DNA from: Shimia sp040370365
GTDB taxonomy: Bacteria > Pseudomonadota > Alphaproteobacteria > Rhodobacterales > Rhodobacteraceae
DNA: 64,000 nt
Reading direction: 5' to 3'
NCBI RefSeq assembly: GCF_040370365.1
Contig: NZ_BAABWQ010000003.1
Location: 124,001-188,000 of the forward strand
Made by a program: the position numbers and the translations under genes. Position 1 is the stretch's first letter, and each line of letters begins with the position of its first letter. This document shows, one piece after another, positions 23,633 through 32,432 of this stretch. The notes below the pieces were generated by a model that made no database searches, was not told where the DNA came from, and worked only from the letters and a program-made list of their open reading frames with translations.

Positions 23633-25815
23633 AGGTTTGCTTTGCGCCTCACTCGGAATCCAAAGGCGGATCAGTCGCGCTCTTTGAGGGCAAAATATCG
23701 CCTCTTGTACCAGATCCAAAAATCGTGGGGTCAAGATTGGCTGCCACACCCGTTAACTTTTCTGTTGAACATAACCCGCCCATGTACAATCTTAAGCTTA
23801 CGGGCAAGATCGCAGATCCGAGGAGGTTGTTCTGCGTGGACGCTGAGAAAAAGCAAAATGCGCAGATAATTATCGGAGAAACGTTTTACGTTCCCGAAAG
23901 CGGACAGCTGTTTGAGAAAAACGGAGCGCCGATCCATTTGCGTGCGCAATCGTTTACGGTCCTTAGGTATCTGGCCAAACGATTGGGCATTCTGGTCACG
24001 CGGGATGAGCTTGTCAGCCACGTGTGGCGTGATTTGGCGGTGACCGACGACAGTTTGACGCAATGTATATCGGATCTACGACGCGCCATTGGGGACACTG
24101 ATCGCAAAGTCTTGAAAACACTCCCCAAACGAGGTTTCGTCCTAAATGGTCAGATCGTACCGGCCACCAACCCGGCCGTGATTTCTGATGATGTTTCTGC
24201 GCATGTGGAACAAACCAACAGAGACGTGGTGGCATACATCCGGCATTGGGAAAGGATTGTCTCTTCGGAGTTTCAGACAGAGGCCGTTTCGGTACCTGGC
24301 TTGGCACCCCAATCCCCCCCGCCATTTGTCAAACAGGTCCTCTTTAAAGATGTCAGCGAGGCGGCAATCACATGTAGACGTTGGGCCCGCAAGCATGGCG
24401 CGGCGATAGCATTGTCGACACCGGATGGACCGTATGGCGACATTCTGGCAACCGCACGTCCTGGCGAGGTTCTGGCAAGCTTCGATGTGCATGGGCTGGC
24501 CCAGCAACACCCGGCTCTTTCCTTTGAGGACTTGGGATATGTTGATGGGCAGACCGAGTCCCGGGCTTTCCGACTGTTGCATCAGGAGGTCGAGCAAACC
24601 GTTGAGCCACTATTTCTGGATCAACCGATGCTTCCAACGGTGGCTGTATTGCCTTTGCATAACATTCACACCAACGAACCAGAGGTGCTCGGCACAGTGT
24701 TTGCGGATCTGGTATCCAGCAAATTGGGGGCTGCTGAGGAGATTAACGTGATTTCCCGGCTCTCCACCGCCGCCTTTGCGCGTGGAACGTCAAACTTGGC
24801 AGACATTGGTCGCTTCCTGAAAGCTGAGTTCGTGCTGTCTGGGTTTTTCATCCGTCATGACAACAACCTGCAGCTGAACTTGGAATTTGCAGAGACCAAG
24901 ACGCAGCATGTGCTCTGGTCCTATCGCCTCGAAGTGTCTGTTGCTGAGCTTGTAGGTGATTTTGAAGCGGCCCAAGAGTTGGTTGCCAAAATCCGCCACG
25001 CCATTTTGATCAATGAAATCCGCAGCGCCAATATAATGCCGTTGGGAAGCTTACAGAACTATTCCCTGATGCTTGGAGCGGTTGGGCTAATGCATCGGTT
25101 GTCGCCGCATGAATTTACCAAGGCACGCAAGCTGTTAGACACATTGACCGACCGCGCGCCCAACCACCCTGTCCCGCTGGCATGGACGGCTCGCTGGCAT
25201 CTGTTGCGCGTGGTTCAAGGCTGGTCCGAAGATCCAGACAAAGACGCCCAAGCGGCCTTGGGATGCACCGGACGTGCTTTGGATATGGATCCAGAAAACG
25301 TGCTCGCTCTGGCTTGTGAGGGGCATATTCTGACCAATCTTTTGCATCGATTTGACGATGCTGAAGACAGATATAATTTGGCCCTGGAGATGAACCCCAG
25401 TGACGCCAACGCCCGTGCTTTGCGCGGCATGCTATTGGCGTTTCAAGAGCGGGGAGATGAAGGGGTGCGGGACACGGAACGCGCGTTGCGCCTGTCCCCG
25501 CTAGACCCGCATCGGTTCTTTTATCTTGCAATGGCAGCTGGAGCTTGGCTGACACCTGGTGATTTCGAAAAGGTCGAACAATACGCCAGAGCTTCGCTGC
25601 GATTGAACCGCACCCATTTGTCGACCCTACGAATGCTCGCGGTTGCCCAGCAGAAAGCAGGAAAACACTTAGCCGCTCGGGAAACAGTTTCAGATCTAAT
25701 GCGTCTCCAACCCGGACTGCGGGTAAGTGCGTGGTTGAGATCGTCACCGAGCGCAGAGTTCAAAACCGGACGCCTCTTTGCCCAAGCACTACGAGAAGCT
25801 GGTGTACCCGATTGA
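23629..25815 (+). CDS. OmpR-type winged-helix regulator with cyclase-like remnant, FlgO-like and TPR domains
   Basis: A 728-residue protein; the GTG start overlaps the upstream stop, but a later start such as ATG 23782 is possible. Residues ~85-175 form a transcriptional-regulator C-type winged helix (RAQSFTVLRYLAKRLGILVT; VTDDSLTQCISDLRRAIGD; LPKRGFVLNG). Residues ~215-330 look like the tail of a class III cyclase domain (LATARPGEVLASFDVHGLAQ then FEDLGYVDGQ) without catalytic motifs. Residues ~335-455 match the FlgO-like segment common in TPR cyclases (PTVAVLPLHNI, LGTVFADLVSSKLG). TPR-like repeats fill ~480-710 (NALALACEGH type). There is no transmembrane segment, unlike CadC/ToxR. Likely the locus regulator. 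Confidence 0.8.
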   Translation: MKVCFAPHSESKGGSVALFEGKISPLVPDPKIVGSRLAATPVNFSVEHNPPMYNLKLTGKIADPRRLFCVDAEKKQNAQIIIGETFYVPESGQLFEKNGAPIHLRAQSFTVLRYLAKRLGILVTRDELVSHVWRDLAVTDDSLTQCISDLRRAIGDTDRKVLKTLPKRGFVLNGQIVPATNPAVISDDVSAHVEQTNRDVVAYIRHWERIVSSEFQTEAVSVPGLAPQSPPPFVKQVLFKDVSEAAITCRRWARKHGAAIALSTPDGPYGDILATARPGEVLASFDVHGLAQQHPALSFEDLGYVDGQTESRAFRLLHQEVEQTVEPLFLDQPMLPTVAVLPLHNIHTNEPEVLGTVFADLVSSKLGAAEEINVISRLSTAAFARGTSNLADIGRFLKAEFVLSGFFIRHDNNLQLNLEFAETKTQHVLWSYRLEVSVAELVGDFEAAQELVAKIRHAILINEIRSANIMPLGSLQNYSLMLGAVGLMHRLSPHEFTKARKLLDTLTDRAPNHPVPLAWTARWHLLRVVQGWSEDPDKDAQAALGCTGRALDMDPENVLALACEGHILTNLLHRFDDAEDRYNLALEMNPSDANARALRGMLLAFQERGDEGVRDTERALRLSPLDPHRFFYLAMAAGAWLTPGDFEKVEQYARASLRLNRTHLSTLRMLAVAQQKAGKHLAARETVSDLMRLQPGLRVSAWLRSSPSAEFKTGRLFAQALREAGVPD

Positions 25816-25833
25816 CCAAAAGGAGATTCTAAC

Positions 25834-27036
25834 ATGACCGCAGAATTTTACGGGACCCCTCAGGGGGCCTATGGAGCGTATGGTGCATATGGAGCCTACG
25901 GCGCCTATGGGGCATACAGTGCAAACGGGGCATATGGCGCGTATGGGGCTTATGGCGCCTACGGCTTGCCTGAAAGTCCGGTATCCGCTGGGGCTTTTAT
26001 TTCAACACGAGATGGCATCGTTGGAAGCCCGCTCGAACATATTTCGCCCGCCCGCCCCGGCGTGCCCAACGACACACAGAATCTAAAACGTCTGTCGCGT
26101 GAAGTGCGGGCGGCCATCTTTGCCTTTGAGCTCGACTCCAAAGTAGAGATGTCCGTTTCTACTGGCGAAACCGCAACCGCTACTTTGTGGCGGCGGACAG
26201 GCGACATAGAAATCCACAAAGCAGATCGCCCCAATGTCAAATACCGAGAATTGGTCGAGATGACTGCCCCGCGACAAGAGGTCTTCGAAAAGCAACTGGC
26301 GTTTCTCGCAGGATACGCAGATATCCGGCAAGACAGAGCCAGTGAAATTCTTTCGCAAGTTGCGGCACCGGTTCCATTTTATCAGACACTTTCGTTCATT
26401 GATCCGGCACGCACCCCCTTCACATTGGAACTTCTGGCAACCGCGCTGCGGTTCACAAACAGCTGCGAACAGCAATTCAAATATGCTTTGGCGGTGAAGC
26501 GGCCCATTGAGCTTTCGCCTCAAGTTCAACCGATGATCCAGACCCCGACCCATGGTTCCCTGCCAAGTGGTCATGCGACTGAGGCCTTTGTGATGGCGCG
26601 CCTGATTTGGAAGCTATTGCTGAATTCCGGGACACCTCAATATCAGTCCGGCGGGCATTGGGGGGAGATGCAGATGCGGCTGGCTGCGCGTATCGCAATC
26701 AACCGGACCGTTGCTGGTGTTCATTTCCCTGTGGACAGTGCTGCGGGTGCAATGCTGGGTCTGACCCTTGCCGAGTTCATATTTAGCCAATGCACAGGTG
26801 CAAGCTGGACCTCTGCCAAGTTTAACGGACTGCACTATAGCCCTTCCAGTGATTTTGACTGGCATGGTCTCTATGAGGCGGCCGCAGACACGCAAAAAGC
26901 GGAGACAAAAGGCCCCGACGGCATATGGGCCAAAGCCAAAACGCGGAAACCTGACGGGAACAAGATGCCGGCGCTCGCTTGGTTGTGGGACAAAGCGCAA
27001 GAGGAATGGACCGACTTTGACCCACTGTGCACGTAG
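25834..27036 (+). CDS. PAP2/vanadium-haloperoxidase-fold protein with GAY-repeat N-terminus
   Basis: A 400-residue protein with an AAAGGAGATT ribosome site, 18 bases after the regulator. Residues 11-43 are ten GAY tripeptides interrupted once by SAN. The C-terminal half carries the PAP2/haloperoxidase triad: K216-x6-R223-P224 (KYALAVKRP), PSGH at 244-247, and R291-x5-H297-x3-D301 (RTVAGVHFPVD). These residues bind phosphate in acid phosphatases or vanadate in haloperoxidases. No signal peptide or transmembrane helices are evident, which favours a soluble vanadium-dependent haloperoxidase-like enzyme over a membrane lipid phosphatase. Next to an H2O2-producing oxidase, a peroxide-using haloperoxidase would make sense. 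This functional link is inference. Confidence 0.85.
   Translation: MTAEFYGTPQGAYGAYGAYGAYGAYGAYSANGAYGAYGAYGAYGLPESPVSAGAFISTRDGIVGSPLEHISPARPGVPNDTQNLKRLSREVRAAIFAFELDSKVEMSVSTGETATATLWRRTGDIEIHKADRPNVKYRELVEMTAPRQEVFEKQLAFLAGYADIRQDRASEILSQVAAPVPFYQTLSFIDPARTPFTLELLATALRFTNSCEQQFKYALAVKRPIELSPQVQPMIQTPTHGSLPSGHATEAFVMARLIWKLLLNSGTPQYQSGGHWGEMQMRLAARIAINRTVAGVHFPVDSAAGAMLGLTLAEFIFSQCTGASWTSAKFNGLHYSPSSDFDWHGLYEAAADTQKAETKGPDGIWAKAKTRKPDGNKMPALAWLWDKAQEEWTDFDPLCT
25864..25962 (+). repeat. 9-bp tandem repeat encoding Gly-Ala-Tyr
   Basis: Ten near-identical 9-bp units (GGxGCxTAT/C) plus one interrupting AGTGCAAAC unit fill 99 bp at the start of the PAP2 gene. Third positions vary (GGA, GGT, GGC, GGG), so the peptide rather than the DNA appears conserved, although slippage could change copy number. 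Confidence 0.95.
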
Positions 27037-27047
27037 GAGACAGTTGC

Positions 27048-29069
27048 ATGGCTTACGAATGGAAAACAGCTTTGGCAACCGGGCAAACGCCGATTGATGC
27101 TGTCACTTATACCCGGCTTGCTTTTGGCACACCACCTGTCAACGGCGACGCGTGGTGGTCCGCCATGGTTGAACTGGAACACACATCTATTGATATGTTT
27201 GCCCACTTCGTACGCCCTGATTTCCCACAGGGTTTGTTGATCCCCGCCGCTTATGACACCCGCGACAGGGCTGCGCTTCTAGATCGGCAATTCGTGGCAA
27301 TATTTGCGCGAAGGTCATTGATTGAGGCGTTGAATGAAAATGGTAACACGTATGGCGTGGGCAACATTCACCTTGGTATGGTGACGCCCGACAAGTGGCT
27401 GAATTTGGACGCGCAACCCGCACCTACCCCGGTTATGGAAGTGTCCGATGACACCGTGGTGAGCGGCGTCATTGACGACGGGTTTGGTTTCGCTCACGAA
27501 TTGTTTCGCACGGATGAAATGACCACGCGCGTGGACTATTGCGCGGTTTTGCCATCGCCCCCTGATCCGAAACATAAACACGCGTCACAAGGGCGGGTTT
27601 TGGAAGGCGACCAAATCGACGCATACCTGCGTGATTTCACGTGGTCAGATTTACTCGACGAAGAATTGTTCTACAGTCACACAGGGCAAGTTGCGTTTGG
27701 TGAAGGTAAGTTCTCGCCCGTCTCCCTACAGCGGTCACACGGCACACACATAATGGGATTGAGCACCGGATTTGCACCGATTGTGGATGTGACGTCCAGA
27801 CCGATTGTTTGTGCGGTCCTGCCGCCTCGCGTCGTGGAAGACACTTCTGGTATCAGTCTGCTGCCCTCTCTTTGTCTGGCGCTGCAGATGCTGAGCAAAC
27901 GCGCCTCCCGTTTTCAGTCTGGTGGGCAACCCGTGCCATTTATCCTGAACTTTTCGTATGGAAATTTCTCTGGCCCGCACGACGGAACCGATGAGGTTTC
28001 ACGTTTGTTCGAACAATTCCTTGCCGCCGATCCACGGCAAAAGCGCTGGATGACCTTGCCTGCCGGCAATGGCAATCTGGCACGCGCACATGGGGTTTTC
28101 GATTTTTCAGACCCGCAAACCTGCCCGCCACACTTGTTTCTAAGAGTTTTGCCTGATGATCGGACCGCCAGCCATGTGGAGCTTTGGATGCCCTTTTCGG
28201 ACGCACCAACGCCTCCAGATTTTGTGTCCATAACCGTCACGCCACCGTTTGGGACGGAAAGCGCCACTATCGACGCGCGAGAAGGACAACAGCAAACACT
28301 GTGTGACAGCCAAGGGCGTGTGGTTGCAACGCTGCTTTACACATACGAACCGGCGCCAACCGCCCGCGGCGTGATAACCCTTGCGATTGAGCCAACCGCA
28401 AGCTTGTCTGAAGGCAAAGCGATTGCACCGTCAGGGCGCTGGAAGATCAGCGCGAAACCCAAAGACATATCTCCGGATCAACAGATTGAGGTCTGGATTC
28501 GTCGCGATCAGACACTACCAGGTTATCGCCCTGGCGGGCGCCAATCCTATTTCGACAACGGCGACTACAAACGCTTCGGACCCTTCGGCAGACCCCTTGC
28601 AGTGGACCCTCAAAATGACACCAGCCCAGTGCGACGCGCAGGCACACTCAGTGGGTTTGCCGATGGCAGTTCACCGATGGTTGTAGCGGCTTTCACGAGA
28701 AAATCTCACGAGATTTCGGACTATTCTGCGGCGGGGCCGCTGACGCAGACACCGATGTCACCCACCCCGTTTCGCGACGGTCCAGATGCCACAGCGGAGG
28801 CAGATCAATCCCTTGTTGTTTGGGGGGTATTAAGCGCCGGGTCCCGCTGCGGGTCTTATGTACGTCTTAACGGGACCAGTGTCGCAGCTCCGCGTGTTGC
28901 ACGCTTGGCTGCCGATCACATCTTGTCTACAGCTGAACCGGCACGACATTGGCTGGCCCACGCCGTGCAAGAGGCCCCCTTTGAGCTCCCACCCGACACA
29001 AGTCAAACGCGAATGGGAGTTGGAGGCATCGATATCCCGGTCGATTGGAGCGACCCTCCAGAGCGATAA
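27048..29069 (+). CDS. subtilisin-like S8 family serine peptidase
   Basis: A 673-residue protein from ATG 27048 (GTAGGAGAC ribosome site, 11 bases after the PAP2 stop). The catalytic triad is visible: D143 in SGVIDDGFGFAHE, H231 in QRSHGTHIMG, and S611 in LNGTSVAAPRVAR. N341 in LPAGNGN is the likely oxyanion Asn. A long insert (about 350-600) separates Asn and Ser and includes a beta-rich region. There is no signal peptide or obvious propeptide, so it is either cytoplasmic or exported by another route. It ends the plus-strand arm and faces the LodB/LodA pair tail to tail. It could process one of the locus proteins. Confidence 0.9.
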   Translation: MAYEWKTALATGQTPIDAVTYTRLAFGTPPVNGDAWWSAMVELEHTSIDMFAHFVRPDFPQGLLIPAAYDTRDRAALLDRQFVAIFARRSLIEALNENGNTYGVGNIHLGMVTPDKWLNLDAQPAPTPVMEVSDDTVVSGVIDDGFGFAHELFRTDEMTTRVDYCAVLPSPPDPKHKHASQGRVLEGDQIDAYLRDFTWSDLLDEELFYSHTGQVAFGEGKFSPVSLQRSHGTHIMGLSTGFAPIVDVTSRPIVCAVLPPRVVEDTSGISLLPSLCLALQMLSKRASRFQSGGQPVPFILNFSYGNFSGPHDGTDEVSRLFEQFLAADPRQKRWMTLPAGNGNLARAHGVFDFSDPQTCPPHLFLRVLPDDRTASHVELWMPFSDAPTPPDFVSITVTPPFGTESATIDAREGQQQTLCDSQGRVVATLLYTYEPAPTARGVITLAIEPTASLSEGKAIAPSGRWKISAKPKDISPDQQIEVWIRRDQTLPGYRPGGRQSYFDNGDYKRFGPFGRPLAVDPQNDTSPVRRAGTLSGFADGSSPMVVAAFTRKSHEISDYSAAGPLTQTPMSPTPFRDGPDATAEADQSLVVWGVLSAGSRCGSYVRLNGTSVAAPRVARLAADHILSTAEPARHWLAHAVQEAPFELPPDTSQTRMGVGGIDIPVDWSDPPER

Positions 29070-29099
29070 ACGAGGACTCTTAAGGATCGAACTCCACCC

Positions 29100-29122
29100 A
29101 TTCGAGTCCCAATGGCTCGAAT
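29100..29122. terminator. short inverted repeat between convergent genes
   Basis: ATTCGAG and CTCGAAT form a 7-bp stem around a 9-base loop in the 76-bp gap between the peptidase stop and the flavoprotein stop. It is the only hairpin in this convergent gap and may be a weak bidirectional terminator. No U-run is present. Confidence 0.4.
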
Positions 29123-29145
29123 TTGCCCCAAGATGCTCTAAAATC

Positions 29146-30261
29146 TTATGTCAGGCACTCTGGATCCCGTTCAGAGGCCTGACTTGCTATTGGCGGACCT
29201 AAGTCATCGATGCTTTTCAGCCGTCGGGCCCAAAACGGGCTTTCACACCATCTGGCTTCTTGAGCATAGACTCTTTCACGGGCCCGCAAATAGTCGTGCA
29301 CCCCCTTTGACACTGAGTCGGCGTAGGCTTGCATGCGTTTGCGGTCCTGCGCCACATAGGCGTCACTGACTTCAATCGCCGACCAAAGCGCGGTGGTCAT
29401 GCCGTGTGAGGATAAAGGGTCAAAGGCGGCTGAGGCATCGCCAATTGCAGCCCATCCAGCGCCAATCGCCGGCGCGATCCAGCTGCTGTTGGTGGTCAAG
29501 CGTGTCGCCGGTGTTGCAATGTGCAAAGCATTGTCAGAAAGGAACGCCGCAATCGCATTTGTTTGGAACACATGGGCTTCAAACTCAGCAGGATCAAACC
29601 CCGGCAAATCCGCGTCGGTATAGAAATTCACAACAACACGTTGATCGGCAAGCACCGAAAGGTACCACCAGCCATTGGGGACACTTTCAATCAGGGTGAC
29701 CGGACGCAAAGGGGACCGGTCAGGACGATCAAAAAGTGCATATTGGCAGCAAAGCTTATCCGCTTGGAATCGTGTGGCATACTTTGACCCGATCAGCGCT
29801 TTACGGCCCGTTGCATCGATCAGAAACCCCGCATCCAAGCTTTGCGATCCCACTTGCAAACGCCAATGCTCGTCACAAACCTGCACCTTCGACACAGGTT
29901 GCGAAATCCGTTCGGCACCCGCCAAAACCGCCGCCTCCGTCAGGGCCTGCTCAAAAGCTGCACGATCCAAAACCGTTGGCGGGCCTTCCAGATGCACAAT
30001 GGCATTGCGCTCCAACAGAACGTCGCTGCCCCATGCGGAATAGGTGCTATGGGCATGGCGATGCACCTCAGCACGCAACATGGCGTCTGAGCCAAGCGTT
30101 TTTAGCAGCGGGGTGGCGGCGGGGCCGAGATGTTCACCCGGTTTAAACGCACCTTGGAGATCAGGCGCGATCCAAAGCGGCGCTCGTCCGCCCTGCGCCA
30201 AACGCAGGGCTGCGGCGGCACCGGAGATTCCGCCTCCGATGACAGCAACGGGATGGATCAA
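29146..30261 (-). CDS. lodB: LodB-like FAD-dependent oxidoreductase
   Basis: A 371-residue flavoprotein with an N-terminal FAD-binding GxGxxG motif (VAVIGGGISGAAAALRLAQG) and a later GD motif region (WAAIGDASAAFDPLSSHGMT), as in tryptophan-halogenase-like and LodB-type monooxygenases. LodB proteins are required for making the cysteine tryptophylquinone (CTQ) cofactor in LodA. Here the gene overlaps the LodA-like gene by ATGA, the same partnership as in Marinomonas. The call rests on family resemblance plus this pairing. The symbol is by analogy. Confidence 0.82.
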   Translation of the reverse strand: MIHPVAVIGGGISGAAAALRLAQGGRAPLWIAPDLQGAFKPGEHLGPAATPLLKTLGSDAMLRAEVHRHAHSTYSAWGSDVLLERNAIVHLEGPPTVLDRAAFEQALTEAAVLAGAERISQPVSKVQVCDEHWRLQVGSQSLDAGFLIDATGRKALIGSKYATRFQADKLCCQYALFDRPDRSPLRPVTLIESVPNGWWYLSVLADQRVVVNFYTDADLPGFDPAEFEAHVFQTNAIAAFLSDNALHIATPATRLTTNSSWIAPAIGAGWAAIGDASAAFDPLSSHGMTTALWSAIEVSDAYVAQDRKRMQAYADSVSKGVHDYLRARERVYAQEARWCESPFWARRLKSIDDLGPPIASQASERDPECLT

Positions 30262-32285
30262 TTTGGCAGCATCCCTTGGTCTGGGTGCCAGTCAAATCGT
30301 GTTTCCATGTTGTCCGCATGCTGCATTTCCACAAACACATCCCCTTGTGGCGCAGGCATGCGCACCACAAACCCCATGCGCTCCCACACCGTAATCATAT
30401 TGGTGATCCCATCCCAGTAGCTGCCGTTGGCATGATAGCCGATGCCCGCGACGCCGCGCGACCAGCTCACCCGGTTGGCGAAAAACTTCTCGCGGGTTTC
30501 ATCACTCAACCCTGCGTCCAATCCAGCGGTGTAATACGGTTCTGGCAGAACATCGATGGGCAGCAGAGCTGGCCACCAGACCGCTGTAGGATAGTTTTGC
30601 TGCATCAAAACCTGTTGGCAACTGAAAGCGTCACATTGCCATGGCAGGCCCATCCAGCGGGTCAGATCACCTGCCATTTGCGGGCCAATCGGTGGTGGTG
30701 TGTCACCAAACCCGTCAAACGCCACCGCGGGCGTTAGCAAGCGCCCGAGGTTCTGGTTCAGGCTTGAGCGATTGCCATGGGCGATCCGAAAGGGCTCCGC
30801 AGTGGGGTCGTAGTCGCGGGCATACATCTGTCTGAGACGCAAATAGTAGGTCAACTCCACCCCCGGATGGAAGGCTCCGCCGGACAGGGGCTCCAAGGCG
30901 GCCTGTGTCAATGCGCCCGGCTGAAACTCAAGCGGGATATCCTCAAATGAGGGATACTCTGCCACCGGGTCCTCGGCGGTTTGGCCGTCGTAGTCATTGA
31001 CAAAGTCGCCCGCCGCCCAGACGCGCAGATACTCGTATTGCAGTTTGGGAAACTGGAACCATTGCAATGGGCTACCATCATAATTTACCCCATCACCAAG
31101 CATGTAGGGTATTTTCAGTCTTTCCTCTAAGTAGGCCTCATCGCTGAGGTTGTAGGGATCACGAAACAAGTCAAAGATCTGCGCGCGCAGGGCCGCATTC
31201 TCAGGGCTTGGGTCCGCCAACTGAGCCACATAATCGGGATCGCTGAGATCACCAATGGCCAACCACCCTTGCCGCAGATTTGCGGCTTGGGTAACCCATT
31301 CCATCAGCGCCACGCGACGGAATGTGGGATAGATATATTTCATGAAAGACAGCGGCAACTGAGGCAGTTGAGACCAGCCTGCTTGCATATTCATGTCTTC
31401 GATCACGTCATACATCGTCGTGATCGGCGGGATTTCCGGCGCAAAGTTGGGCCCCACACAGGCCACCCATGACGGCTCTGCCACAAAGGTCTGACCGTCA
31501 ATTGTGACATCCGCGGTTACCGGACCATCACACCAATCATCGTGCCATGCGTTGTTGTCTGCAAAGCTGGTGATCGCGGCACCGCTTGGCGAGTTGGACA
31601 CCCCATCAGGGGGCACGACCATCAGACGCCCGGCGTCATCGGTCCGCAATTGGCCAAGGCCAACCTGCTGCGCCGTTGGCTGACCACCCCAGAAAGTGCC
31701 CTCAAATTGGTACGCTGGATCAGTGCCCGCAGCGTTTGTGCCCTGCCCCGTAATCCCCAGCAGTCCTCCGTCGATGATCAGATTTTCCTCTCGGTCGGCG
31801 TCAGACACAAAATACTGATTGCGCTTTTGAGACGGCAAACCGGGCGCTAAATCACCGTTATCAAGAGGGTTGTTGAAGCCATACCAATTGGCCTTGGTAT
31901 TTGCGAGATGCACACCCCACGAAATGGAATCCCCCGTCACCTCACCAATGATATTGTCTTCCGCATCAAAGGCATAAACCCGAAAGCGCTGGACCTGTTT
32001 CTTGACCTTTTCCAGCCCATCTTTGAATAAGCCATCCGCGGGCATTGGTGGCAAACCAGGCACCTCGGGGGCGTAAAACCAGCTGTCTGCGCCGCCAACC
32101 CGACAAATACCAAGCGCGGGATAAATCCGCACTTTGGCCACCGCCGCGCCCGCATCAGCCGAAGTATACGCATGGCTTGGATCGATGTTGGCCCGCGCCG
32201 GCCATGGTGCACCTGCGATCAATGCGGCGCTAGAGGCCATGCCCAGAAATTGGCGGCGGGATTTGGGGGAAGACGCATCTGACAT
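30258..32285 (-). CDS. lodA: LodA-like CTQ-dependent oxidase with Tat signal
   Basis: A 675-residue protein from ATG 32285; an upstream in-frame GTG at 32294 is less likely. Residues 1-32 form a twin-arginine signal (KSRRQFLGMASSAALIAG, ending PARA). The mature part has LodA/GoxA landmarks: KVRIYPALGICRVGG near the start, AWHDDWCDGPV, ITTMYDVIEDM, and the late LPWQCDAFSCQQ. C556 (or C551) is the likely CTQ cysteine. A Trp such as W624 in SYWDG lies 68 residues later, close to the 65-residue spacing of LodA C516/W581 as I recall it. The family oxidises amino acids and releases ammonia and H2O2. Tat export implies folding and cofactor formation before secretion. Substrate unknown. Confidence 0.85.
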   Translation of the reverse strand: MSDASSPKSRRQFLGMASSAALIAGAPWPARANIDPSHAYTSADAGAAVAKVRIYPALGICRVGGADSWFYAPEVPGLPPMPADGLFKDGLEKVKKQVQRFRVYAFDAEDNIIGEVTGDSISWGVHLANTKANWYGFNNPLDNGDLAPGLPSQKRNQYFVSDADREENLIIDGGLLGITGQGTNAAGTDPAYQFEGTFWGGQPTAQQVGLGQLRTDDAGRLMVVPPDGVSNSPSGAAITSFADNNAWHDDWCDGPVTADVTIDGQTFVAEPSWVACVGPNFAPEIPPITTMYDVIEDMNMQAGWSQLPQLPLSFMKYIYPTFRRVALMEWVTQAANLRQGWLAIGDLSDPDYVAQLADPSPENAALRAQIFDLFRDPYNLSDEAYLEERLKIPYMLGDGVNYDGSPLQWFQFPKLQYEYLRVWAAGDFVNDYDGQTAEDPVAEYPSFEDIPLEFQPGALTQAALEPLSGGAFHPGVELTYYLRLRQMYARDYDPTAEPFRIAHGNRSSLNQNLGRLLTPAVAFDGFGDTPPPIGPQMAGDLTRWMGLPWQCDAFSCQQVLMQQNYPTAVWWPALLPIDVLPEPYYTAGLDAGLSDETREKFFANRVSWSRGVAGIGYHANGSYWDGITNMITVWERMGFVVRMPAPQGDVFVEMQHADNMETRFDWHPDQGMLPN

Positions 32286-32432
32286 TTTAAACACCTAAAA
32301 TCACTAAAATTGAAGCAAGGGTCTACGTAATGGCATTCAAAATCAACCATTGGCTGCAAAAAACTGTCTAAGATTTCAGCTTTTTTGAGACGGGCGGGCG
32401 GCCAATTTCAGCGCGGGTTCCAATATCCCGCG

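Noticed and set aside
25864..25962. Short regularly repeated DNA resembling an array
   Set aside because: The 9-bp units are contiguous, in frame and encode GAY; no spacers, so not a CRISPR array.
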